Assembly (NCBI GenBank): GCA_963714795.1
Contig: CAVQPS010000008.1
Span: 186,001-250,000 of the forward strand
Direction of reading: 5' to 3'
Source: DATIXJ01 sp963714795
Lineage (GTDB): Bacteria; Bacteroidota; Ignavibacteria; UBA10030; SZUA-254
DNA length: 64,000 nucleotides
Part shown: positions 55,661 through 64,000 of the stretch, in pieces
How positions within the stretch are numbered: the first letter of the stretch is position 1
Layout: each line of letters opens with the position of its first letter
The notes under the pieces: model-generated
Told to the model about the DNA's origin: nothing
Databases searched by the model: none
What the model saw: only the letters and a program-made list of their open reading frames with translations
Translations under genes and position numbers: made by a program

Positions 55661-58234
55661 TTGCAGTTTGCTGCGTTTTTATCTCTTTTCTTGGTTACCG
55701 CTGGAATTTCTCAACCCAGGTTCTACGAAAACGGCCAGCCGACGCGAACGGGTCCCGATGCCGCGATGTTCCCGGAAACAACTTACCGGACGAAGATCGA
55801 TCTTTCCGGCCAATGGAATTATACGCTTGATGAACAAACATGGAGTATCGTTGCCGTTCCGAGTGCATACGATTTTTCCGGGCGTGTAACATTTCAGCGT
55901 GAGTTTGAAATCACATCGGACATGCTCGACAAGTTTACCTTTTCCCTCGTCGCCTACGGCATCAATTATCAGAGCGAGATTACGCTCAACGGCAATTTCA
56001 TCGGACGGCATTCCGGCGGATATTCGTCGTTCATTTTTTCCATTCCGCAAAACATACTGCAGGTCGGGAAACAAAATTCCATCAAAGTTCTGGTCGATAA
56101 TGAGCTGACGCCGAAAACCACGTTGCCGCTTCGCCAGCAAGTCGGCGGGTGGCGGACGTACGGTGGAATTTTTCGAGACATCTACATTCTTGCAACGCCG
56201 AAATTGTTTATCGAGAATATCGGTGTCCGGACAGAGATCGTCAACGATGTAAAAGGGGAATTGAAGTCGGCAAAAATAATTGTCCGAAGTGAAATTACCG
56301 ATCATGATGCGCAGGCAACTTCGGTAAACGGTATGCTCGGTTTTCAGGTCGAAGCCGATGATAAACTGAGCGGGGAAATGGTCGGGAGAAGCGGGATTAT
56401 TCCGATAGCTCCACAATTCAACAAGAGTGTGCAGGCAAACGCAGAAGTCGTTATTGCCAGTCCGAAATTATGGTTTCCCGAAACTCCTGATCTGTATGTT
56501 ATCAAATGCCAGATTGTGCATGTTCTGAATAAGGATGTGAATGTTCTTGATGAATACGCGAGCGATGTCGGTATCCGGACGGCATCATGGAAAAACGGCA
56601 GGCTGATCGTGAACGGAACGGAAGTTTCTCTCAAAGGCGTTTTGTGGCAGGAAGATCATTCGACGTTTGCATCGGCGATGACGTATGAAGCGCTCGAACA
56701 TGATGTCGCTTCCATCAAAGCTCTCGGTGCAAACCTCATCCGGTTTCTCTACCCGCCGCATCCGTACATGTTGAATTTATGCGATCGGTATGGCATTCTG
56801 GCAATGGAAGAGATTCCGCTACGCGATGTTCCCGCGGAAATTCTCATGAAGGATTACTATCAGGACATTGCCCTTTCGTATATCCGGGAAATGGTCGATC
56901 GTGATAAAAACCACGTTTGTATTCTCGCGTGGGGAATCGGGGATGAATTCGAAACAACACCGACCACTTCCGATTACATCAATGCGGCGCGCAATCTCAT
57001 TAAATCGATCGATCCCAGGAACGTTTATTTTGCATCGCCTCGGATCAAAGATCAGAATTTCGAATATGTCGATTTGGTCGCCCTTAATACGTACGGCATC
57101 GATGCAAAAGAACTGAATGAACTTCTCAAACGGTATAAGGCGACCGGTTCCGATAAACCGCTCATCGTGGCGCGGTACGGCCGTGATATCGAGCCGGGTA
57201 ATCGTAACGGTTACAGCGATCCGCTTTCCATGGAATCGCAGGCCCGCTACATCATGCAATGTTTCAATGTCATGAAAGATTCCAAGATTGCCGGCAGTGT
57301 TCTCTGGTCATTCAACGACTGGCATACCGATCGGGCGGCGTTAACAGCTCATTCGAACGATGCATTTCTTTCCACAATGGGAATTGTAAGCTACGAGCGT
57401 GAAAAAAGGCCGGCGTATGACGTCGCCCGGGCGCTTTTCAACGATGAAAAAGTCCAGGCGCTTCCGGTGGGAAATTATTCTTCCAGCTCACCCATTGTTT
57501 TTGTCATTGTCGGATTCATTATTCTCGTTTCCTTTGCCTTCGTCTACAACAGCAACCGACGGTTTCGCGATGCCGTGAACCGGTCGTTGTTCCGGACGTA
57601 TAATTTCTTTGCCGATGTGCGGGATCAACGAATATTGACGTACGGACATTCTCTGATTCTTGCCGCGATCATTTCTCTCACAATGGCAACGGTCATGTCG
57701 AGTTTCTTTGCACACTATCGCGATAATTTATTGCTTGACAATTTGTTGAGCCAGATTTTATCCGATGAGATGAAAACATGGCTGATTCAGTTGGTCTGGC
57801 ATCCGTTCAAGTTTATTCTGATGGTCGGCGGATTTTTTTTAATCGCTCTTTTTGTGCTTTCGCTGGTTATTCAGATATTGTCGATGATGGTCCGGACACG
57901 GGTTCTTTTCTACCACGCATTTTCCATTACCGTCTGGTCGATGCTGCCGTATGTTCTTCTCATTCCGGTCGCAATGATTATGTTCCGGTTAATGGAGTCG
58001 GATGTGTACATTATGCCGATTTTTTTTGTTATTATAATTATGAAAGTATGGGTTCTGCTCCGGCTCTTAAAAGGCATTTCGATTATTTATGATGTCTATC
58101 CGATGAAAGTGTATGCCATTGGCGCATTGGTGATTATTGTCGCGACGGCAGCGCTCTATGGTTATTTGGATTATGAAAAATCAACGACGGTATATCTGAA
58201 ATACATGATGCAATCGATCAAAAATTCAGTGTAA
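55661..58234 (+). CDS. GH2-like protein, probable pseudoenzyme, with C-terminal six-helix (Yip1-like) membrane domain
   Basis: The 857-residue protein has a signal peptide, a GH2 sugar-binding domain (about 30-180; GGWRTYGGIFRDIYI), an Ig-like domain (about 180-310) and a GH2 TIM barrel (about 310-600; LKGVLWQEDHSTF, LGANLIRFLYPPHPYMLNLCDRYG). The acid/base region reads WGIGDEFE, with D428 where GH2 enzymes have Asn before the Glu. The nucleophile position (LIVARYG) has R505 instead of Glu, so hydrolysis is unlikely by the usual mechanism. Six membrane helices follow (about 611-629, 662-684, 718-742, 753-777, 784-803, 815-835), resembling a Yip1 domain. It could be a sugar-binding membrane protein. 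The start is uncertain: TTG 55661 or a codon further upstream. smc follows after nine bases. Confidence 0.82.
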   Translation: MQFAAFLSLFLVTAGISQPRFYENGQPTRTGPDAAMFPETTYRTKIDLSGQWNYTLDEQTWSIVAVPSAYDFSGRVTFQREFEITSDMLDKFTFSLVAYGINYQSEITLNGNFIGRHSGGYSSFIFSIPQNILQVGKQNSIKVLVDNELTPKTTLPLRQQVGGWRTYGGIFRDIYILATPKLFIENIGVRTEIVNDVKGELKSAKIIVRSEITDHDAQATSVNGMLGFQVEADDKLSGEMVGRSGIIPIAPQFNKSVQANAEVVIASPKLWFPETPDLYVIKCQIVHVLNKDVNVLDEYASDVGIRTASWKNGRLIVNGTEVSLKGVLWQEDHSTFASAMTYEALEHDVASIKALGANLIRFLYPPHPYMLNLCDRYGILAMEEIPLRDVPAEILMKDYYQDIALSYIREMVDRDKNHVCILAWGIGDEFETTPTTSDYINAARNLIKSIDPRNVYFASPRIKDQNFEYVDLVALNTYGIDAKELNELLKRYKATGSDKPLIVARYGRDIEPGNRNGYSDPLSMESQARYIMQCFNVMKDSKIAGSVLWSFNDWHTDRAALTAHSNDAFLSTMGIVSYEREKRPAYDVARALFNDEKVQALPVGNYSSSSPIVFVIVGFIILVSFAFVYNSNRRFRDAVNRSLFRTYNFFADVRDQRILTYGHSLILAAIISLTMATVMSSFFAHYRDNLLLDNLLSQILSDEMKTWLIQLVWHPFKFILMVGGFFLIALFVLSLVIQILSMMVRTRVLFYHAFSITVWSMLPYVLLIPVAMIMFRLMESDVYIMPIFFVIIIMKVWVLLRLLKGISIIYDVYPMKVYAIGALVIIVATAALYGYLDYEKSTTVYLKYMMQSIKNSV

Positions 58235-58243
58235 GGGAAATCC

Positions 58244-61200
58244 ATGTATCTGTCGAAAATCGAGATCATCGGATTTAAGTCGTTCGCGCAGCGCATCAAC
58301 CTGCAATTTGATTCGGGCGTTACGGCAATCGTGGGTCCGAACGGTTGCGGGAAAACCAATATCGTCGATGCGATCCGCTGGGCGCTGGGTGAACAGCGGT
58401 ACAGCACGCTTCGCAGCGATAAAATGGAAGATGTCATTTTTAACGGGACGAAAAATCGCAAAGCGCTCGGTCTTGCCGAGGTTTCACTGACCATCGAAAA
58501 TACGAAAGGCATTCTTCCGACCGAATATTCCGAAGTGACCATCACGCGCCGCGTCTTCCGTTCCGGTGAAAGCGAATATTTGTTGAATAAAGTTCCCTGC
58601 CGGCTGAAAGATATCATCGATCTTTTTATGGATACCGGTATGGGAAGCGATGCATATTCCGTCATCGAGCTGAAGATGGTCGAAACTATTTTGAGCGATA
58701 AAACCGATGAACGCCGGAAACTATTTGAGGAAGCTGCCGGTGTGACAAAATATAAACATCGCCGGAAAGCGGCAATCCGGAAGCTGGAAGATGTGCGCCA
58801 GGACCTTGCCCGTGTCAACGATATTGTAAAAGAAGTGCAGAAGACCGTCAACTCGCTGGAACGCCAGTCGAAAAAAGCCGAACAATATAATGAAGTTTCT
58901 ACCCGGCTTAAATTATTGGAAATCGATCTGCTCGAGCGGGAGTATGCGTATCTTCATGCCAAACTTGTGCCGCTGGAAGAAAAATTTGTCCTTGCATCGA
59001 CCGACAAATCCAAAATCGATTCGGAGCTTCGGTTGCAGGAAGAATCTGTCGACCGGTTGCGCGAAAAACTGCAGGAAATCGAAACCGAGCTTGCCGAAGT
59101 TCAGCGGAATGCTGCGGCGCAATTCGAATTGATTCATCATGCCGAAGAAAAAATCCTCGTTGCCAACGAACGGCGAAATTCGCTCTCGTCCAATATCGAC
59201 CGGTATGAATTGGAACGTACCGATCTTTTTCAACAGGAAGAAGTTCTCGCTCAGGAAAAGGTTTCGTTACAGCAACGGCACGAGGAACTGCAACACCAGC
59301 TGCAGACGACAGAGCAATCGTATTCACAAGCCCGGGAAGAACAAAATGTTGCCGGCAGCCAGCTGGACGCGAAGAAAATTGAAGTTCAGCAGTTCAAAGA
59401 CGCAATCCTGAAGCTTGCTCACGAGATCGTTCAAAAACAGGGTGAGCAGGAACGTTTGAAAGCGCGAATCGATAATTCTCTCGGCAGAATCGATCGCTCC
59501 GGTGAAGATAACGTTCTCTACGAATCCGATGTCCGGCAAAACGAGCAGAGAATCGCGGAACTTACTGCGCAGGACCGGGATTTACGCCGCCGTTTTGCGG
59601 AAGCTGAAATTGAATTGTATAACCGTGAAGCGGCAAGAAAAGATATTCAACAGGAAATTGAGCGGCTGCAAAAAGGCGAAATGGAAGTATCGAACAATAT
59701 CGAGCGGCGGAATGCGAAAATTGAATTTCTCCGCCGGATGATCGAAAGCAGCGAAGGTTTCTCGGACGGTGCAAAATTTTTACTCAACCAGGAATCGTGG
59801 AAAAAGAGGAAGCTGACCACTGTTGCCGATATCGTACAAACCGATCCGCAGTATCGTACCGCGATCGAAACTGCTCTCGGTGATGCCGCCCATCTCGTGG
59901 TTGTCGATACCGTTGAAGAGGGATATGCCGCGGTACAGGAATTGGCACATCAGCAAAAAGGAAAAGCGACATTCATTTGCCTGCAATGGGTGCCGAAGAT
60001 TCGGCGCCATCGAAAGAAAAGTAAAACGTCTTCGGAAGTGTGGGCGTCCGATGTTGTTCGGTGTGAAGAACGGTACCGGCCTTTGATTTCTTTTCTTCTT
60101 GATGATGCCGTGTTCGTTGATTCGTTGAACGCTGCAAAAGAAGTCGTTGCCCATCATATCGGCATTCGTTGTATTACTTCCGACGGTCAATCTGTTTCCA
60201 GCGGGGGAATTGTCCGCGGTGGAAGTCATCATCATGATGAAAGCGGATTGATCGGAAAGAAATCTCAAATCGAAGAATTCGAAAAAGAAATAGCCGAACT
60301 TGAAAATGAGCGCATCCGTCTGAAGGAACTCCGTCAGTGAAAAAGAAAAGGCGTTCGAATCACATGACCTGAAACAGTATGCCGGCACGGTCAAGAGTAT
60401 TGAAAAAGAAATGACGTCGATCGAAATGCGTATCGCCCAGCTGGAATTCGAAAAGAAAAGAGCCAACGACGGAATCGAGCGCAATCGTACCGAAATCGGA
60501 TTACTCCAGCATGAGATTGATGACCAGCGCAAAGTATTTGAACATGCCGGTGCGGAACTTGCCGTTCAGCAGGAACATAAGGTTGCACAGGAATTTCTTG
60601 CGGGCGGGGCGATGCGGGAATTGGAACAGTGCGAGGTTCGCTGGAGTGAGAAAACGAAAACGGTCAACGATTTTGAAATGCAATTGTTGACGGTTCGGGG
60701 CGATCTGCGGAATAATGAGTTGGATGTTGAACGAACGCTATCCCGTGTCAATGATATCCAGGTGACACTTGTTCGCCGGGAAGAGGAAATCCTGCATGCG
60801 CGGGATGAAATGGTCAGACTTGCCGCCGAAACGCAAATGCTCGAATCGGATCTGGTCGGACTGCGCGGTGCGTATACCGTTATTGAAGCGCGCAAAAAAG
60901 AAATCGAACAGGCGTATGGTGAAAAACGCGATGAGATGCATCGTATCGAACTGAAGATGAAGGATGAACGCCGGTTGCACGATGAATCGGTGACGCATAC
61001 GCACGAGCTGGAAATGAAAATTGCCGAATTGAAGTCCAATATCGATCATCTGATCTCGCGCGCCAAAGAAGAATTCGAGCTTGAACTTTCGTTGAAAGTG
61101 TATCCGGAGGATGAATGGGTTGATTTTGCAAAACTCCGGGATGAAGTGAAAAATCTGAAAGAGCGCATCCGCATTCTCGGTGCCATCAACTTCGCGGCAT

Positions 61201-61808
61201 TCGATGAGTTTACGACGGAAAGCGAGCGTCTGACGTTCCTGACGCAGCAGCGTGATGACCTGATTGAAGCAGAGCAAACGCTGCTCAATACCATCGAAGA
61301 AATTAACACGACGGCGCAGAGAATTTTCCTTGAAACATTCGGCAAGATCCGGGAGAATTTTATTACGACCTTCAAAGAACTGTTCCTGGAAGGCGATGAA
61401 TGCGATCTTCGTCTGGAAGAGAATGTCGATCCCCTGGAAGCGAACATAGAAATCATTGCCAAGCCGCGCGGCAAGCGCCCGACGTCGATCGATTTGCTTT
61501 CCGGCGGCGAGAAAACGCTGACGGCGATTGCACTGCTGTTTGCCATTTACCTTGTCAAGCCGAGCCCGTTTTGCATTCTGGATGAAGTGGATGCACCGCT
61601 CGATGATTCGAATATCGACCGCTATTCACGCATCTTAAAGAAATTTTCAGGCAACACACAATTTATCGTTGTCACGCATAATAAGCGGACGATGGAAGCT
61701 GCGCATGCGTTATACGGCGTGACGATGGAAGAACAGGGTGTTTCAAAAATTGTGACGGTTCGATTTAATGAAGAAGCCCGCGTGAAGTCTGCGACGGTGA
61801 CGAATTAA
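58244..61808 (+). pseudogene. smc: Chromosome segregation SMC protein, one-base frame change
   Basis: The N-terminal part has an ABC head with Walker A GPNGCGKTN (about residues 32-40), a long coiled coil and a hinge (GDAAHLVVVDTVEEGYAAV through GGIVRGG, about 545-665). The first frame stops at 60340 (CAG TGA). The next frame continues immediately with EKEKAFES, the return coiled coil and the C-terminal head (LSGGEKTLTAIALLFAIYL, FCILDEVDAPLDDSN). The restored length is about 1187 residues, as expected. SMC compacts and segregates DNA with ScpAB. A single surplus base near 60338 is most easily a sequence error. It lies in a run of close genes from 55661 to 64000. Confidence 0.95.
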
Positions 61809-61815
61809 TGGTAGT

Positions 61816-62556
61816 ATGATAAAAGTATTTATCGATTTTGACGGAACGATAACACGGCAAGATGTCGGCGATGCGATGTTTGAAACATTCGGCGGTGCTA
61901 TCAGTATCGATGCGGTAGAACAATATCGTGACGGAAAAATTTCCGCACGAAAATGTTTTGAACTGGAATGCAAAGCCTGCGGCGAGGTCGATCGAAGTGC
62001 ACTCGGTGAATTCCTGCTTCAACAAACCATTGATGATTCTTTTCCCGATTTCGTTCGGTTCTGCCGAACAAACGATATCGATTGCTGTATCCTCAGCGAC
62101 GGGATGGATCATTACATCCGCCGGATTTTGAATAATTATAATTTGTCGGATGTTCCTTTTTTTTCCAATATATTAGCCCTTGAACCGATGAACGGAAAAG
62201 AGACGGTGAAATTTGTCCCCTCGTTTCCGTATACCGATGAGATATGTGACCGTTGTGCTTCGTGCAAGCGGAATCATATGCTGACGATTTCTGCTGATGA
62301 TGACATTATTGTGTATATCGGCGAAGGATACTCGGACCGTTGCCCGTCGCGCTTTGCCGATATTGTTTTTGCCAAGGATGATCTCCTGCGCTATTGCCGG
62401 AAGGAAAACATTCCCTTTTACGAATATACTTTTTTTGCAGATATCCGGCATCGTTTGCAAGGATTGTTGGATGATCGGCAGTCAGGCAATCATGCGGCAT
62501 TCAAAAAACGCAAGCAGGCATTACTCGCACGGCACGAATTATTGATGGGCGGATAA
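61816..62556 (+). CDS. HAD-superfamily phosphatase, MtnX/PSP-like
   Basis: The 246-residue protein has HAD motif I FIDFDGTIT, motif II ILSDGMD, a substrate-specific Cys-rich insert (DEICDRCASCKRNHM) and motif III/IV YIGEGYSDRCPSRFAD. The arrangement is close to MtnX, which dephosphorylates 2-hydroxy-3-keto-5-methylthiopentenyl-1-phosphate in methionine salvage, but no other salvage gene is nearby, so another phosphomonoester is possible. It starts seven bases after smc and precedes a methyltransferase gene by nine bases. Confidence 0.85.
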   Translation: MIKVFIDFDGTITRQDVGDAMFETFGGAISIDAVEQYRDGKISARKCFELECKACGEVDRSALGEFLLQQTIDDSFPDFVRFCRTNDIDCCILSDGMDHYIRRILNNYNLSDVPFFSNILALEPMNGKETVKFVPSFPYTDEICDRCASCKRNHMLTISADDDIIVYIGEGYSDRCPSRFADIVFAKDDLLRYCRKENIPFYEYTFFADIRHRLQGLLDDRQSGNHAAFKKRKQALLARHELLMGG

Positions 62557-62565
62557 CGACAACCT

Positions 62566-63147
62566 ATGGATTTCCGACAACGATTGTTTCAATACAGGAG
62601 CTATACGCCGATTCCCTTTTTAATTATTATGATGATCTTTGCACGACCGACAGCACTCAGCATGGCGATCGGTTTTTTGTTTGTTGCTACCGGGGAATTT
62701 TTACGGTTATGGGGAGTGGCGATTGCCGGAAGTGAAACGCGGACAACCGGTCCCGTCGGCGGCACATATTTAATCACGAAAGGTCCGTTTGCTTACGTTC
62801 GCAATCCGCTCTATCTCGGTAACATGCTGCTGTATTTCGGTGCCGGCATCATGGCGAACGCCTTGTTTCCCTGGTTGCCGTTGATTGCCCTGATCTATTT
62901 TTTATTTCAATATTCTTTAATCGTCAGCTTAGAGGAAGAATATTTATTAAAAACGTTTCGTGAAGAATTTGAAAAATATTGTGCGGCGACAGCGAGATTT
63001 TTTCCTCACTTCAAACAATTTCAAAGCGGATCGTTGGAGCAACCTCCGTTGGATTGGAAAAAAGGACTGGTTTCTGAAAAAAGAACGCTTCAGGCAATCG
63101 GTATTCTGACAATCCTGCTGACGGCGTTCTGGCGATTACAAGGATAG
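62566..63147 (+). CDS. Isoprenylcysteine carboxyl methyltransferase (ICMT)-like membrane protein
   Basis: The 193-residue protein has four or five membrane helices and the family motif GPFAYVRNPLYLGNMLLYFG, with EEEYLLKTFREEFEKYC near the end, which binds S-adenosylmethionine. Bacterial members methylate small lipids or isoprenoid-like substrates, and the target here is unknown. It lies between the HAD phosphatase and lpxB at very short distances, which suggests a shared transcript. Confidence 0.88.
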   Translation: MDFRQRLFQYRSYTPIPFLIIMMIFARPTALSMAIGFLFVATGEFLRLWGVAIAGSETRTTGPVGGTYLITKGPFAYVRNPLYLGNMLLYFGAGIMANALFPWLPLIALIYFLFQYSLIVSLEEEYLLKTFREEFEKYCAATARFFPHFKQFQSGSLEQPPLDWKKGLVSEKRTLQAIGILTILLTAFWRLQG

Positions 63148-63151
63148 ACCG

Positions 63152-64000
63152 ATGCGGATTATGATCGTGGCCGGTGAAGCGTCGGGAGATTTACATGGTT
63201 CCGGCGTCGTGCGCGAATTGAAAAAACTTTCTCCGGATTGTGAGATCTTCGGAATCGGCGGCGATAAAATGCAGGCGGCGGGAATGCAGCTTATTTATCA
63301 TGTCCGCGAACTTTCGGTCATGGGCATCTGGGAAGTGTGGCAGCATCTGCCCTTGTTGCGTTCAATGCAGAAAACGCTCGAGGCGCTCCTGAATGTCCGC
63401 AAGCCCGATGTGGTTTTACTGATCGACTATCCGGGGTTTAATTTGCGATTTGCCAGGATTGCTCATGAGAAAAAAATCCGGACGGTGTATTACATCAGTC
63501 CGCAAGTGTGGGCATGGCATAGCAGCCGCGTGCGAACGATGAAAACGATTATCGATAAAATGCTGGTTGTTTTTCCGTTTGAAGTGGATATTTACCGGAA
63601 GCAAGGTATTGATGTTGAATTTGTCGGTCATCCGCTGCTGGAAGTACTCAACGAACCGCAGAATAAAAATGATTTTTGTAAACGGTATGAACTCGATCCG
63701 AACCGGCGCATTCTTGGATTGTTTCCCGGCAGTCGACGGCAGGAACTTGAGCGGATTTTCCCGGCAATGCTTGGCGCAGCGAGAATTCTGCATGCACAGC
63801 ATGATATACAGATTGCCGTCGGGGTATCGTCGGTGCTGGAATATGAGTATGTGAAATCGTTTGTCCGCGGCGATTTTCCGGTTCAGTTTATTCAGCACGG
63901 AACGTACGATTTGATGAAGAATGCTGACGTGGCATTGGTAACGTCAGGAACTGCCACCCTGGAAACTGCGTTTTATCAAACACCGATGGTTATCGTGTAC
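63152..64000 (+). CDS. lpxB: Lipid-A-disaccharide synthase, 5' part
   Basis: The reading frame runs off the right edge after about 283 residues. It has the family features RIMIVAGEASGDLHGSGVV, SVMGIWEVWQHLP, PDVVLLIDYPGFN, YYISPQVWAWHSSR, FVGHPLLE, LGLFPGSRRQELERI and LVTSGTATLETAF. LpxB joins UDP-2,3-diacylglucosamine and lipid X to form lipid A disaccharide on the inner membrane, which indicates a lipopolysaccharide-type outer membrane. It starts four bases after the previous stop. Confidence 0.95.
   Translation, partial: MRIMIVAGEASGDLHGSGVVRELKKLSPDCEIFGIGGDKMQAAGMQLIYHVRELSVMGIWEVWQHLPLLRSMQKTLEALLNVRKPDVVLLIDYPGFNLRFARIAHEKKIRTVYYISPQVWAWHSSRVRTMKTIIDKMLVVFPFEVDIYRKQGIDVEFVGHPLLEVLNEPQNKNDFCKRYELDPNRRILGLFPGSRRQELERIFPAMLGAARILHAQHDIQIAVGVSSVLEYEYVKSFVRGDFPVQFIQHGTYDLMKNADVALVTSGTATLETAFYQTPMVIVY

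Overview
The window looks like chromosomal DNA of a Gram-negative bacterium of the FCB group, most likely the Ignavibacteria/Chlorobi/Bacteroidota side. That placement is an inference from gene content: LpxB, TolC-RND and lipoprotein genes show an outer membrane, and a fused E1 alpha-beta oxo-acid dehydrogenase, DUF1684 lipoproteins and a GH3/beta-lactamase fusion are typical of that group. Genes are dense and mostly on the + strand. No rRNA, tRNA, CRISPR array or integrase gene was seen.

Layout. 0-8.1 kb: a broken SpmA-like gene at the left edge, an FKBP lipoprotein, an alpha-amylase, a DUF1684 lipoprotein, a Kir-type K+ channel, a Sel1-repeat protein and EttA. 8.1-13.4 kb: an accessory stretch with a DUF559 gene bracketed by hairpins, then small cargo genes separated by attC-like sites (an integron-type cassette array without an integrase). 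13.6-19.0 kb: a TolC/adaptor/RND efflux operon. 19.0-20.3 kb: a second copy of the promoter-bearing repeat seen at 8.8 kb, followed by three small envelope proteins. 20.5-32.9 kb: an ABC-F ATPase, a GNAT acetyltransferase, an OPT transporter, an M29 peptidase, a MacA/MacB-like pair with a Spy-like protein, UvrB and ComF. 33.1-43.2 kb: gap, pgk, rhomboid, ispG, glutathione peroxidase, an outer-membrane barrel protein, a fused E1 dehydrogenase on the - strand, YmdB and FolD. 43.3-46.4 kb: an AT-rich accessory patch with a decayed restriction-modification pair and a HicBA toxin-antitoxin module between direct repeats. 46.5-64 kb: amino-sugar/peptidoglycan recycling (kinase plus GH3/beta-lactamase), pruA, sucC, gatB, tpiA, a membrane-anchored GH2-like protein, SMC, a HAD phosphatase, an isoprenylcysteine-type methyltransferase and lpxB.

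Many conserved genes (spmA-like, amylase, efflux adaptor, comF, ispG, the E1 fusion, folD, smc) are interrupted by an apparent one-base frame change. For housekeeping genes, sequencing or assembly indels are the simplest reading. In the restriction-modification region the damage is heavier and looks like real decay. The most interesting parts are the cassette array, whose first cassette begins where a duplicated promoter module ends, the hairpin-flanked DUF559 unit, and a GH2-like protein lacking the nucleophile and fused to a six-helix membrane domain.
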